Positions 1 through 8,977 are shown, numbered from the stretch's first letter. The stretch is DNA of 64,000 nt from JAHDHW01 sp963793295 (GCA_963793295.1 CAWBZX010000013.1:434001-498000); one strand, 5' to 3'. Made by a program: numbers and translations. The notes: generated by a model from the letters alone, not told the origin.

Positions 1-1
1 G

Positions 2-1192
2 CAGGAGATGATAGATATCTGCGATTTTGCAGTTGGATTGTCTCGCCAATTGTATGGATTGACTATGCATTCTGAGCGACCAAATCACCGAATGTACGAG
101 CAGTGGCATCCACTTGGTGTAGTTGGGATTATTTCTGCCTTCAACTTTCCGGTGGCGGTGTGGTCATGGAACGCTATGATTGCAATAGTTTGCGGGGATG
201 TTTGTATTTGGAAGCCATCAGAAAAGACGCCGCTTTGTGGCGTAGCATGTCAAAATATTTTGCATAAAGTTTTGAAGGCGAATAAAATCCCTGAAGGTGT
301 TTGCAGCATGATCAATGGAGATTATAAAGTAGGTGAAATGCTTACAAAAGATAGTCGAATACCGTTGATTTCAGCGACAGGAAGCACACGAATGGGTAAA
401 ATCGTTGCTGCAGAGGTTGCTGCACGTTTAGGAAGAAGTTTGCTGGAGTTGGGTGGAAATAATGCGATTATCGTTACACCAAACGCTGATATGAATCTCG
501 TTCTTACAGGTGCTGTTTTTGGTGCAGTCGGAACGGCAGGACAGCGATGTACCAGTACGCGTAGATTGATCATCCATGAGAGCATTTATGATGATGTAAA
601 GAAAAAAATAGCAAGAGCCTATCGCCAGTTGAAAATTGGAAATCCATTAAATCCAAAAACCCATGTTGGACCATTGATTGACAAAGATGCGGTTGAAAAT
701 TATCTCAATTCAACAAATGCAATAAAAGAAGAAGGGGGTGAATTTGTGGTGAAAGGAGGCGTTGTGAAAGGCAAAGGTTTTGAAAGTGGTTGTTACGTTA
801 AACCATGTGTAGCTGAAGTTGAAAACGATTATAAAATTGTTCAGCATGAGACCTTTGCTCCAATTTTATATTTGATAAAATACAAAGATTTTTCAGAAGC
901 AATTGCTATCCAAAACAATGTGCCGCAAGGTTTGTCTTCTGCAATCATGACGGATAGCATTCGTGAAGCAGAGGCGTTTTTGTCTTCCGGAGGGTCTGAT
1001 TGCGGCATTGCAAATGTGAATATCGGAACTAGTGGTGCGGAGATTGGTGGTGCTTTTGGTGGCGAAAAAGAAACGGGCGGCGGTCGTGAAAGTGGATCTG
1101 ATGCATGGAAAGCATACATGCGCCGACAGACAAATACAATTAACTATAGCAAAGATCTTCCATTGGCCCAAGGGATTAAGTTTGATCTTTAG
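2..1192 (+). CDS. amaB: ALDH7-family aldehyde dehydrogenase (aminoadipate-semialdehyde / piperidine-6-carboxylate type), 5' partial
   Basis: The frame is open to the left window edge, so the N-terminus (about 110 residues by family length) is missing. An NAD-dependent aldehyde dehydrogenase core is visible: FNFPVAVWSWN, then KPSEKTPL, the glutamate of LLELGGNN (codon 446-448) and the catalytic cysteine of GQRCTS (codon 548-550), ending with the GGGRESGSDAWK region. The wording around WHPLG, IVCGD and KPSEKTPL is that of the ALDH7 (antiquitin) family, which oxidises aminoadipate semialdehyde in lysine catabolism. The substrate is inferred from family only, because no other lysine gene is in the window. 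The gene symbol follows the bacterial piperidine-6-carboxylate dehydrogenase. The gene ends 175 bases before tRNA-Cys. Confidence 0.9.
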   Translation, partial: QEMIDICDFAVGLSRQLYGLTMHSERPNHRMYEQWHPLGVVGIISAFNFPVAVWSWNAMIAIVCGDVCIWKPSEKTPLCGVACQNILHKVLKANKIPEGVCSMINGDYKVGEMLTKDSRIPLISATGSTRMGKIVAAEVAARLGRSLLELGGNNAIIVTPNADMNLVLTGAVFGAVGTAGQRCTSTRRLIIHESIYDDVKKKIARAYRQLKIGNPLNPKTHVGPLIDKDAVENYLNSTNAIKEEGGEFVVKGGVVKGKGFESGCYVKPCVAEVENDYKIVQHETFAPILYLIKYKDFSEAIAIQNNVPQGLSSAIMTDSIREAEAFLSSGGSDCGIANVNIGTSGAEIGGAFGGEKETGGGRESGSDAWKAYMRRQTNTINYSKDLPLAQGIKFDL

Positions 1193-1342
1193 TGACTAGA
1201 GTTTATGTTTTTTAATTTTTTTTGAAAGCAAATTTTTTTTGAAGCCCACTGGTGATAAGTGTTTCAAAGTTTTCTCGAAACATAAAAAAAAGTTTTTCGT
1301 TTCAAAAAACACTGTTTTCGAGCATGGTTTTGAAAAATTACT

Positions 1343-1350
1343 TAAATTTG
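1343..1350 (+). promoter_or_regulatory. Putative -7 promoter element of tRNA-Cys
   Basis: TAAATTTG matches the Bacteroidota -7 consensus TAnnTTTG and lies 17 bases before the tRNA, a fitting distance for a short 5' leader. I do not see a convincing -33 TTTG at 19-21 bases upstream, so only the -7 half is supported. Confidence 0.5.
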
Positions 1351-1367
1351 CAATCCGAAAATAATGT

Positions 1368-1441
1368 GGTCGCGTGGCCGAGCGGTTAGGCAGAGGTCTG
1401 CAAAACCTTGTACAGCGGTTCGAATCCGCTCGCGACCTCCA
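1368..1441 (+). tRNA. tRNA-Cys (GCA)
   Basis: A full cloverleaf can be drawn. The 7-bp acceptor stem is GGTCGCG with CGCGACC. There is a D arm with GGTTAGG, an anticodon stem around the loop CTGCAAA (anticodon GCA at its centre), and a T arm GCGG-TTCGAAT-CCGC. U73 is the discriminator, as expected for cysteine tRNA, and the 3' CCA is encoded. A terminator follows 9 bases later. Confidence 0.97.
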
Positions 1442-1450
1442 CGCAATCAA

Positions 1451-1478
1451 AGCCTGTTCCTTCTGGGAACGGGCTTTT
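1451..1478 (+). terminator. Rho-independent terminator of tRNA-Cys
   Basis: AGCCTGTTCC (1451-1460) pairs with GGAACGGGCT (1466-1475), a 10-bp stem with one G-T pair, around loop TTCTG. A short T run follows (1475-1478) and a second lies at 1483-1487. Confidence 0.8.
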
Positions 1479-1514
1479 GTGGTTTTTCAGTAATCTATAT
1501 AGATGGAATGACAA

Positions 1515-1817
1515 TTAATTAAAGATGATTCCAAGCATAAATAATAATCCAATAGAAGTTCCGATTAAAATACTTAGCAATATTTTTCCAGCATTTTGAT
1601 ATTTTTTTAGAACTACTTGAAATACAAGAAATTGGAAAAAGAAAAATACAATTGAGTACAAAAAAAAAGCAATCCAGGAACCAAAGTCATATATCCACTG
1701 AAAATTATAATTTCCCTCATCAATAAAAGATAAAAGCAACGTGATAAGTAATGAGCTTACAATAAGAAGATAGGTGCTGTTTATCTTTGAAAGGAAATTT
1801 GTGCTTTCTGATATCAT
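1515..1817 (-). CDS. Small hypothetical membrane protein
   Basis: A 100-residue protein with three clear hydrophobic segments, near residues 14-30, 48-68 and 80-98, and short charged links (DEGNYN, KKYQN). I do not recognise a family. It starts 5 bases after the stop of the upstream minus-strand gene, so the two form a tight operon. The AT-rich composition matches its neighbours. The function is unknown; membrane location is inferred from hydrophobicity alone. Confidence 0.6.
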   Translation of the reverse strand: MISESTNFLSKINSTYLLIVSSLLITLLLSFIDEGNYNFQWIYDFGSWIAFFLYSIVFFFFQFLVFQVVLKKYQNAGKILLSILIGTSIGLLFMLGIIFN

Positions 1818-1822
1818 ATTTA

Positions 1823-2068
1823 TTACTTTTCTATTCTTTTGAAGGTCACCAAGAATCCAATAGTTGTATTAATACTATAAGGTGATGCGACCACGACTCC
1901 ATTTAAAGGAGTCAAATTATGTAGTTCAAACCCGTCCTTTTTTTTCTCAATTAGTAAAGCCTCTAATTCTTTTGATGTGCTTAATCCATCTAAGTTTCCT
2001 TTTCTAAGGTGTTTAGAATTTTTTTCTAAGATTGAGCTTTCTAAATAAACTACTTCGTATGGGTACAT
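1823..2068 (-). CDS. Small DUF4177-like protein
   Basis: The frame is open further upstream to 2209, but I place the start at the ATG at 2068. From there the protein is 81 residues, begins MYPYEVVYLES, is preceded by a CAGGA ribosome-binding-like motif, and sits downstream of a good promoter. The upstream extension would run through that promoter and reads as low-complexity translation. The pattern (N-terminal YEVV strand, a helix with LEALLIEKKKDGFELHNL, and a C-terminal LVTFKR strand) resembles DUF4177-type small proteins, whose function is unknown. It is the first gene of a two-gene operon with a small membrane protein. Confidence 0.55.
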   Translation of the reverse strand: MYPYEVVYLESSILEKNSKHLRKGNLDGLSTSKELEALLIEKKKDGFELHNLTPLNGVVVASPYSINTTIGFLVTFKRIEK

Positions 2069-2124
2069 ATTCCTGTATATAAAACTTGTTTTTGAATAGA
2101 TTTTATTAGAAAAACGTAATGACG

Positions 2125-2155
2125 TAAATATAAGATCGCTGAATGAACAATTCAA
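2125..2155 (-). promoter_or_regulatory. Bacteroidota-type promoter for the small two-gene operon
   Basis: On the minus strand TTG (complement of 2153-2155) is followed after exactly 20 bases by TATATTTA (complement of 2125-2132). This fits TTTG-N19-21-TAnnTTTG with one mismatch. The predicted start of transcription lies about 50 bases before the ATG at 2068. Confidence 0.6.
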
Positions 2156-2181
2156 GCATATATTAAAGCCAGCGAAAATTG

Positions 2182-2189
2182 TATTTTTG
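2182..2189 (+). promoter_or_regulatory. Putative -7 element for the aquaglyceroporin gene
   Basis: TATTTTTG is an exact match to TAnnTTTG, 60 bases before the ATG at 2249 and back to back with the divergent promoter at 2125-2155. No clear -33 element is visible. Confidence 0.4.
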
Positions 2190-2248
2190 AAAGATTTTAA
2201 TATTTGCAAAACGGAATTTTCCAGTTAGAAAAACACAAAACGAAATTT

Positions 2249-2986
2249 ATGAGCCCATTCATTGCAGAATTGATCGGTACAATGTTGTTAATGCTCGTAG
2301 GAAACGGCGTGGTCGCCAATGTAGTTTTAGATAAAACAAAAGGAAATAATGGCGGTTGGTTGTTGATCAATTTGGCATGGGGATTATCTGTTTATATAGC
2401 GGTTGTTGTTGCTGGACCAATAAGCGGCGCTCACATCAATCCGGCAGTTACAATTGGACTTGCTGTGGCAGGAGTGTTCGAATGGAGCCTGGTTGGAACA
2501 TATATCACCGCACAAATGATCGGTGCAGCGATAGGCACAACTCTGGTTTGGGTGACTTATAAAGACCACTATTTTCAAACAGAAGATACAGATGCTAAGT
2601 TGGCTACTTTTTGCACCGCCCCAGCTATAAGAAATAATTTTTCAAATATCATAACCGAAACCATTGCAACATTTGTTTTGGTCTTCGTTGTTTTATATAT
2701 TGCCGGACCAAGTTTTAGTGCTGATAACATTGAGAATGGGCATATAGGCTTAGGTTCTCTGGGCGCACTTCCAGTTGCTTTGTTAGTGACGGTGATTGGA
2801 ATGGGACTCGGTGGCCCGACAGGATATGCCATAAACCCAGCGCGTGATCTTGCTCCCCGGATTATGCATTCGATACTTCCGATAGGAAAGAAAGGTTCTG
2901 GCAATTGGTCGTACAGCTGGATTCCAGTAGTTGGGCCTGTATTGGGAGGCATTTTGGCTGCAGCATTATTTTTAATATTGAAATAA
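2249..2986 (+). CDS. glpF: Aquaglyceroporin / glycerol facilitator (MIP family)
   Basis: An inner-membrane channel of 245 residues when started at the ATG at 2249 (MSPFIAELIGT). The open frame upstream begins with TTG and contains no membrane segment. Both NPA boxes are present: NPAVT at residues 64-68 and NPARD at 196-200. Aspartate directly after the second NPAR is the mark of glycerol-conducting members rather than pure water channels. Six membrane spans are evident. No glycerol kinase lies beside it, so glycerol transport is inferred from the channel residues, not from context. Confidence 0.9.
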   Translation: MSPFIAELIGTMLLMLVGNGVVANVVLDKTKGNNGGWLLINLAWGLSVYIAVVVAGPISGAHINPAVTIGLAVAGVFEWSLVGTYITAQMIGAAIGTTLVWVTYKDHYFQTEDTDAKLATFCTAPAIRNNFSNIITETIATFVLVFVVLYIAGPSFSADNIENGHIGLGSLGALPVALLVTVIGMGLGGPTGYAINPARDLAPRIMHSILPIGKKGSGNWSYSWIPVVGPVLGGILAAALFLILK

Positions 2987-3037
2987 TTCCAACTTGAAAG
3001 GATTTTAATAAAAACTAATTAAACGATCACTTCTAAA

Positions 3038-3673
3038 ATGAAGGAGACAAGACTTCAAATGAAAGACATACAATTTGATAGAATAAAACAAAAAGAAGTT
3101 AAAAGTCTGATCGAAGAGCAAATAGCGAATGGAGTCTCTTCCTTTGATAGTTTGCGTGAAACTTACCATCCTGGAGAAGACTTATCGAAGCATAAAATTC
3201 ATGAGAAAATATTTTTTATGGAAGCACCTTTGGATGAGGCATGGAAGCATTACACGATAGCAAATCCTTCTGAAGTGTGGAATGGTGATATGATTTCTTT
3301 TGGTCTGATGGTTTCAGACAACTCCAATGAAATTGTATATCCCAACGACGATTATAGCGGAGCGGAGCCTGGTCAGGTTTTTTATGTAAATCTAAATATT
3401 TTTGGCGGGTTGCTAAAACTTGCCGTTTCTCATAAAATAATAGGAGTTGACCATAATAATAGAATCATGACGCTCAGTTATGTCGAAGGCGGAGAGACGA
3501 TCGGAAAGCAGGAGATCAAGTTGACAGAATCTAAGGATAGTAATACAAAAATAACGCACACGACATTTTATAAAGGGCAATCAGGATTTCGTGAAAAATG
3601 GCTTTATCCATTTTTTCATACTAAAGCGATTACAGAATTTCACACCAATTTGAGGAATAGTTATAAGAAGTAA
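3038..3673 (+). CDS. SRPBCC/START-like domain protein
   Basis: A 211-residue soluble protein. From about residue 55 it reads as a helix-grip (START/SRPBCC-like) fold: FMEAPLDEAWKHY opening, alternating strands with GEDLS, GGLLKLAVSHKIIG and LSYVEGGETIGKQEI, and a closing helix KAITEFHTNLRN. Such folds bind hydrophobic ligands, but the ligand cannot be told from sequence. The start is uncertain between ATG 3038 and ATG 3059. It faces the NYN-domain gene, with stops 8 bases apart. Confidence 0.65.
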   Translation: MKETRLQMKDIQFDRIKQKEVKSLIEEQIANGVSSFDSLRETYHPGEDLSKHKIHEKIFFMEAPLDEAWKHYTIANPSEVWNGDMISFGLMVSDNSNEIVYPNDDYSGAEPGQVFYVNLNIFGGLLKLAVSHKIIGVDHNNRIMTLSYVEGGETIGKQEIKLTESKDSNTKITHTTFYKGQSGFREKWLYPFFHTKAITEFHTNLRNSYKK

Positions 3674-3681
3674 AAACTCAT

Positions 3682-4191
3682 TTACTTCCGCCCTTTCTTT
3701 GTGAGGAAAGTTTTCAAAATATAACAATCTTCTTTCGTAATAGGTGTAAAGTGCTCAACTTCATCAATCAATATTTGAGCGGTGGTTTGTTCAACGGCAG
3801 CGACTTCGACTCTTACTCCTTCACCTTTGAGGTGTCGAACCAATTCTATATAATCAGAGTCTCCCGACAAAATAATAATAGTATCTACTTTGGTTGCGAT
3901 CTGAGTTGCTTTAATGGTAAGCGGGATATCAGCTGACTTATGGCAAGGCATGACAGAGCCGTGAAAATTTTTGAGTAAGCGATCAGCCAATTTTGGTGAA
4001 ATGCTTTTGCCTTCCCGAAAATAAATCAGCCTTTTAAGGCCTCGGTTATCTAATAGTTTAGGGATTAGGGTATCAAAATCGACTAAGGCCTTTTTATCTT
4101 TAACTAAGGATTGTAGGCTCATCTCGATATTGTTCCCATCTATCAAAATTGCCACTGATTGATATATTTTTACTTTATTAGGTTCTTCCAT
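3682..4191 (-). CDS. NYN-domain protein (LabA/DUF88-like putative ribonuclease)
   Basis: A 169-residue single-domain protein of the PIN-like NYN fold. Acidic metal-site positions are visible: D18 in ILIDGNN (17-21), D88 in KSADIPLT, and D111/D113 in LSGDSDYIEL. The middle strand (KRLIYFREG) and the C-terminal HFTPI tail are family-like. Related NYN proteins cleave RNA, but the target here is unknown. It is a single gene pointing away from the following cytochrome gene. Confidence 0.85.
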   Translation of the reverse strand: MEEPNKVKIYQSVAILIDGNNIEMSLQSLVKDKKALVDFDTLIPKLLDNRGLKRLIYFREGKSISPKLADRLLKNFHGSVMPCHKSADIPLTIKATQIATKVDTIIILSGDSDYIELVRHLKGEGVRVEVAAVEQTTAQILIDEVEHFTPITKEDCYILKTFLTKKGRK

Positions 4192-4345
4192 TTTTGGTTA
4201 AAGGGTTTTTTTATTTAAAAGTGTATAATATTACTACATTTTCACCAAACTTTAGTTTTCAAAAACATTATATTTTTATTGGTTCGTCTTTCATTTGTAT
4301 ATTTAATTTTTGAATTGTTTTAATAACTTAAGCCATAATAAATAA

Positions 4346-5732
4346 ATGGATTTAAGCTTTTTCTTTGGTCGTTTTCACCTAGTACTCGTCCATTTGCCTA
4401 TTGGCTTATTATTGATGGCTGTGGTGATGTATTTCCTCTCCGGAAAAAAGCGATTCGGACAACTGGATGGCGCGATTGCTTTCTCCCTTTTGCTAGGTGC
4501 ATTAAGTGCCATTTTAGCGGCTATTTGTGGTTGGCTTTTGGCAAATAATGGAGATTATGTAGATGACACATTATTTTTGCATCGATGGATGGGAATCGGA
4601 CTTACAGCTTTAGCTGGCTTTTGTTGGATACTAAAAACAAATAGAATTAAAACAAAAAGAAGCATCTTTACTTTTTCTATGACTGTTTTGACACTCCTGA
4701 TTTTTTATACTGGACATCTTGGAGGGAATCTGACTCATGGTGAAGGTTATCTTTTAGAATATGCTCCTGCCACTTTGAACTCTCTTTTTGGTGCTAATTC
4801 AAAACCTGTTGAAACTTCACCAACAGTTTTCAAACCCAGACTCGACCATTGTTTTTAGTGATATGTTGCTTCCGGTTTTGAAAGAAAAATGCAGTAATTG
4901 CCACAATGAAAAAAATAAAAAGGGTGGATTAGTTTTAACAACTAAAGAAGGATTTTTGAAAGGAGGCGATCACGATGAAATATTTATAACTGGGAATGCA
5001 TCTGAAAGTGAAATATTTGAAAGGGTAACGCTTCCAAGAAAAGATAAAAATTTTATGCCTCCAAAAGGAGGAGCACTTTCCTATGACCAAATCCGTCTTT
5101 TGGAATGGTGGATCAACGATGGCGCATCTTTTGAAAAAACAGTCAGCGAATATGATCTGCCAAAAGATATCGAATTGCTTTTTGTAAAAAAATATAGATT
5201 GGAAATAAAAGCAATGAGTTTTGTTGAAACCCTCAAGGTTAACCCAATTTCAAATGCTATTTTTCAAAAACTGGAAGCGCAAAAATTTAAAATTTCGCAT
5301 CTCGCTTCAAATAACAATTTACTGGAAATCAGCATGCACCCGGGTGTAAAAAGTATTACAAAGGATCAATTGGAATCTCTCCTCGAAGCAAAGGACCAGA
5401 TCACCTGGCTCAACCTGGGGAATACTGAAATTTCTGATGTCTACCTTAATATTATATATAAATTATTAAACCTAACCCGCCTCCGTCTGGAACAAACTTC
5501 CGTTTCAGATCAAGGAGTTATATTGCTGGAAAAATTACCTCATTTGGAATCATTAAACCTATATGGCACTTCTGTTTCTGACCAATCCATTGAATCCTTT
5601 ATAAAAATGTCGGCATTGAAAAATATATATTTATGGCAAACCAGAATAAGCCCTCAAGGTCTGGAAAAGCTGAAGACCAGTCGCCCTGATATGGAAGTTG
5701 TGGGTGGCATGGAACTATCTAAAGAAAATTGA
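4346..5732 (+). pseudogene. DUF2231 membrane domain + c-type cytochrome + leucine-rich repeats, split by a +1 frameshift
   Basis: Frame 1 (4346-4858) gives four membrane helices of the DUF2231 type (FHLVLVHLPIGLLL, then a histidine-rich HRWMG helix and GHLGGNLTHGEGY). It then runs into a doubtful tail and TAG. Frame 2 (open from TTG 4788 to 5732) carries on with VFSDMLLPVLKEKC, the haem site CSNCH, MPPKGG typical of planctomycete-type cytochromes, and LRR-like units with LNLG, LRLEQ and LNLYG. Homologous proteins, as I know them, have this exact domain order in one chain of about 460 residues. Joining the frames with one base removed near 4827-4840 gives 461 residues. The second half lacks an ATG, so a broken single gene is likelier than two overlapping ones. 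The propeller gene at 5757 follows 24 bases later. Confidence 0.8.
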
Positions 5733-5756
5733 CTTGTTTAAAAAATAAATTAGATT

Positions 5757-6815
5757 ATGAAAAATAGATCCACCAATCGCCGAAAATTTTTAAAAGAAAC
5801 TTCCATTTTTGGTGCAACGGTATTTGCTGTGCCATCTTTTTCATTTAACATAATTAATCGTCGAAAGACAGCAGGAGCAATTATAGGACAGGGGAATTTC
5901 AAATATCATGTGGACAAAGATTGGGGGATTCAGGATAGCGTGAAAATACCTGTAAATGATTGCCATGAAATGGTTCAGGATAACAAAGGGCGACTCATTT
6001 TACTTACTAACCATGAAAAAAATAATGTAATTATATATGATCGTTCAGGAAAAGTTTTGAATACCTGGACTTTAAATTTACCGGGAGCGCATGGTCTTAC
6101 CATTGCGGATGAAGGAGGGGAACAATTTCTTTTCATAACTGACACAGATATCAACAAAGTTTATAAAACAACGCTTGACGGTAAAGTTTTAATAGAATTG
6201 GATGCTCCAAAAGAAATAGAAGCCTATGTCGATAATTCGAAATTCAAACCAACGGAAATTGCAGTTGCTCCGAATGGTGATTTTTATGTAGCTGACGGTT
6301 ATGGAGAAAACTATATCATGCAGTTTAGTGCGAAAGGAGAATACATCCGCCATTTTGGTGGGAAGGGCAAAAACGATGATCAATTTGATTGTTGCCACGG
6401 TGTGACATTGGATTCAAGAGAAAAAGCCGATCCAACCCTCTTGATTACGAGCCGATCCACGCAAGAATTTAAACGGTTTACACTTGATGGGAAATGGCTG
6501 GAGACGATTCAACTTCCAGGTTGCTGGATTTGTCGACCGGTAATAAAGGGCGAAAATCTTTATTTTGCAGTGATTGTCACAAAGAGCTGGGGGAAGTATG
6601 ACGGACTTATAGCCATTTTGGATAAGAATAATAAAATCGTTTCCCTTCCAGGAGGACAGGCACCGGTTTATGAAAATGGCATTTTGAAAGAGGCTGTTTA
6701 CGATGGCAATACTTTCCTCAATCCGCATGATGTTTGTGTCGACAATGATGAAAATCTTTATATTCCACAATGGTATTCTGGAAGAACCTATCCTGTAAAA
6801 TTAGAGCGAGTATAA
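5757..6815 (+). CDS. Tat-exported six-bladed beta-propeller (NHL-like) protein
   Basis: 352 residues. The N-terminus has a twin-arginine signal (NRRKFLKET at 7-15 followed by a hydrophobic stretch), so export folded to the periplasm is likely. The rest is a propeller of repeated strands: GLTIADEG..FLFITDT, EIAVAPNGDFYVADGYGENYIMQF, GVTLDS..LLITSRS and DVCVDNDENLYIPQW. This is the NHL/SMP30-like pattern. Cysteines in DCCHG and GCWICRP may bind metal or form disulfides. It follows the frameshifted cytochrome/LRR gene by 24 bases and was probably co-transcribed with it. No enzymatic function can be assigned. Confidence 0.8.
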   Translation: MKNRSTNRRKFLKETSIFGATVFAVPSFSFNIINRRKTAGAIIGQGNFKYHVDKDWGIQDSVKIPVNDCHEMVQDNKGRLILLTNHEKNNVIIYDRSGKVLNTWTLNLPGAHGLTIADEGGEQFLFITDTDINKVYKTTLDGKVLIELDAPKEIEAYVDNSKFKPTEIAVAPNGDFYVADGYGENYIMQFSAKGEYIRHFGGKGKNDDQFDCCHGVTLDSREKADPTLLITSRSTQEFKRFTLDGKWLETIQLPGCWICRPVIKGENLYFAVIVTKSWGKYDGLIAILDKNNKIVSLPGGQAPVYENGILKEAVYDGNTFLNPHDVCVDNDENLYIPQWYSGRTYPVKLERV

Positions 6816-6950
6816 AATATTATCTTTTGTAGAAAAAACGTATCCAGATTTTCAAATTGGAGAAAAGCTAAAAATGCTCATTTAAAGCAATTGACTAGCC
6901 GGACTCAAAAAATTGAATTTCCTCTTTTCTTACCAATCTTTTTTTTAATC

Positions 6951-6982
6951 TTTGAATAATTAGAAAAGGAACAATAAATTTA
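6951..6982 (+). promoter_or_regulatory. Promoter of the universal stress protein gene
   Basis: TTTG (6951-6954) is followed after 20 bases by TAAATTTA (6975-6982). This is the Bacteroidota spacing with one mismatch to TAnnTTTG, 40 bases before the ATG at 7023. Confidence 0.55.
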
Positions 6983-7022
6983 CAGATCAAATTGCTGTAA
7001 TATTTCCTAAAAAGGAAAATGA

Positions 7023-7829
7023 ATGAAAAGAATATTAGTACCCACAGATTTTTCCAAAAACACACGTAATGCACTTGAATTTGCAATCGATATTGTAAAT
7101 AAGGTTGAAGGTGAAATAATTTTATTGAATACCTACAAACTTGCTCGTAGGGCCGGAATGTTTATAGGTGTTGAGAAAATGATGCGAGAAGAGTCAAAAG
7201 CCGAAATGACAAAATTGGTTAGGAAGATTAAGCCCCGACTTAAGCCAAAAGTTACCATTAAAAGCAAGGTGGTTAAAGGAGATCCGATTCAAACAGTGGT
7301 ATTGGTCGCAAAAAAAATGGAAGTCGATTTCATTATAATGGGAACACAGGGGGCTAGCGGATTGAAAGAAGTATTTATTGGAAGTACGACAAACGGAGTT
7401 ATCAATAGCACTAAAATTCCAGTAATGGCCGTTCCTTCAAGCTTCAAACACAAATCAATAGATGTTATTGTATTATCAATTAGTCCTAACCTTGGTGAAT
7501 TGGGTGATAAGATTGGACCATTAAAATTGCTAGCTAATTTGTATAATGCAAAAATAAAAGGGCTTCACATTAATGCTGACGATAGAAATGATGATGTTCA
7601 GCAGAAGGTTTCTGGTATTTTAGAAGGAACGGATCATACTTATCATGAAATGAAAAGTAGTACGGCTAAGATAAATTTGATGATTGAGCAATTTGTTAAG
7701 GACAATAATGCGGATTTGCTTTGTATGGTAAAGCAAAACCGTGGATTTTGGGAAAATTTATTCCATAATAGTGTTACAACTATTGAGGTTTTTCATAGTG
7801 ATGTTCCAATACTTGTTTTACAGGAATAG
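7023..7829 (+). CDS. Universal stress protein, tandem Usp domains
   Basis: 268 residues in two Usp halves. The first begins MKRILVPTDFSKNTRNALEFA and ends with the nucleotide-binding signature GTQGASG-x9-GSTTNGV (about 115-135), so it probably binds ATP. The second half (from about residue 150, VIVLSISPN) lacks a clear glycine signature but keeps the closing DVPILVLQE strand. Tandem Usp proteins of this size are common in Bacteroidota. It stands alone between intergenic stretches of about 210 bases with its own promoter. Confidence 0.9.
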   Translation: MKRILVPTDFSKNTRNALEFAIDIVNKVEGEIILLNTYKLARRAGMFIGVEKMMREESKAEMTKLVRKIKPRLKPKVTIKSKVVKGDPIQTVVLVAKKMEVDFIIMGTQGASGLKEVFIGSTTNGVINSTKIPVMAVPSSFKHKSIDVIVLSISPNLGELGDKIGPLKLLANLYNAKIKGLHINADDRNDDVQQKVSGILEGTDHTYHEMKSSTAKINLMIEQFVKDNNADLLCMVKQNRGFWENLFHNSVTTIEVFHSDVPILVLQE

Positions 7830-8044
7830 TCTGATATTTGGTGCTTAATGTGATTTAATAAGCGATTTATTTTGGTCAAAAGCAATCCTATCAGAGGCAC
7901 ATAATGAAAAAAATCTTATTTTAAAAACATCTATTTTTTAAAATTTTATAATAATTTAACTGCTTTCCGTAATTTTAGCCTCGGATTGGAGAATTCATTC
8001 CATCTTATTTTATTTAAAAATGATTCATTAACAAATATTAAACA

Positions 8045-8824
8045 ATGACAAACATGCGAAAAACAGTAAACCTGCTATTTTTCTGTATTGCTGCTGCTAC
8101 TTTATTATCATCATGTGTTTCTAAAAAGAAATTTAATGACCTGATGAGTGATAAAGAAGGCATTGCTAATCAGCTTGCTGAAGCACAGAAAAATGTAAAG
8201 TCCTTAGAGGAGACAAAATTGGAACTTGAAGAAGTAAATATTGCTTTACTTGAAGACGTTTCTCAATTAGGTGTCGATCTTGAAGCTGCTAATTCAAATC
8301 TTGCTTCAACTAAAGCACAAGCTGCTAAAGACAAATCTAAGTTAGAAGGAGAAGTTAATACACTTAATGCTGCAATTAAAGGAGTATTTGCAAGCTATGA
8401 AGGCAGTGGTCTAAACGTTGAAGAGCGTGATAACCGTCTTTATGTAGTAATGGAGAATCCTATTAACTTCAAAATGGGATCTGCTTATATAGCCAGATCA
8501 TACCGCGATCCTCTTGCAAGTCTTGCTGAAATTTTGAAGAATAACCCAAGCTTGAGTATTCAGGTTGAAGGACATTCTGACAATGCAAAGTTTTTGGAAG
8601 GCAAAGGTGACAATTGGAATCTTAGTCTGGGAAGAGCAATGAGCGCGGTTCGTTTATTACTCAGAAATGACGTTAGTCCAAATCAACTTTCTGCAGTTGG
8701 TAGAGGAGAATATGCTCCTGTTGCTGCAGAAGATCCGTCTTCAAGCGATGCAAGAGCAAAAAACAGAAGAGTAGAGTTTGTAATCGTTCCTAATATTGAG
8801 AGCGTTTATAACGTAAAACCATAA
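8045..8824 (+). CDS. OmpA-family peptidoglycan-associated lipoprotein with coiled coil
   Basis: 259 residues: signal peptide and lipobox LLSSC (cysteine at 24), a coiled-coil region at about 35-110 rich in E, K, L and A, then a C-terminal OmpA domain with VEGHSDN, the NWNLSLGRAMSAVRLL helix and RAKNRRVEFVI. The OmpA domain binds peptidoglycan, so the protein should tether the outer membrane to the wall through the coiled coil. The start could also be the ATG at 8054. It ends at a strong palindromic terminator shared with the small convergent gene at 8978-9103. Confidence 0.92.
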   Translation: MTNMRKTVNLLFFCIAAATLLSSCVSKKKFNDLMSDKEGIANQLAEAQKNVKSLEETKLELEEVNIALLEDVSQLGVDLEAANSNLASTKAQAAKDKSKLEGEVNTLNAAIKGVFASYEGSGLNVEERDNRLYVVMENPINFKMGSAYIARSYRDPLASLAEILKNNPSLSIQVEGHSDNAKFLEGKGDNWNLSLGRAMSAVRLLLRNDVSPNQLSAVGRGEYAPVAAEDPSSSDARAKNRRVEFVIVPNIESVYNVKP

Positions 8825-8903
8825 ATTTTATATTTATGGTTAATGGTTAGTTGAAGTAGCTTGTTTAATTACTAATAGATTGAGCTACTCCAACGTTTTA
8901 AAT

Positions 8904-8943
8904 AAAAAATCTGATTAGAAGAATTCTTCTAATCAGATTTTTT
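8904..8943. terminator. Perfect 40-base palindrome, bidirectional terminator
   Basis: The two arms are exact reverse complements centred on GAATTC (8921-8926), with A runs on the left and T runs on the right. It can therefore end transcription from both strands. It lies between the OmpA-like gene (plus strand) and the small gene at 8978-9103 (minus strand). Confidence 0.85.
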
Positions 8944-8977
8944 TGTTTGGAAAACCAAGTCTTATTAATAATTGAAA

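Noticed and set aside
1274..1322. Imperfect CTCGAAACA / TGTTTTCGAG repeat before tRNA-Cys
   Set aside because: Arms carry a bulge and lie far apart in an AT-rich stretch; not convincing as terminator or operator.
1196..1450. 84-codon frame antisense to tRNA-Cys
   Set aside because: It is the reverse strand of the tRNA and its terminator; the RADSNRC-type peptide is a well-known artefact of tRNA antisense translation.
4788..5732. Separate 314-residue gene starting at TTG 4788
   Set aside because: No membrane anchor or signal peptide although it carries a haem site that must be made outside the cytoplasm; better read as the second half of the frameshifted gene.
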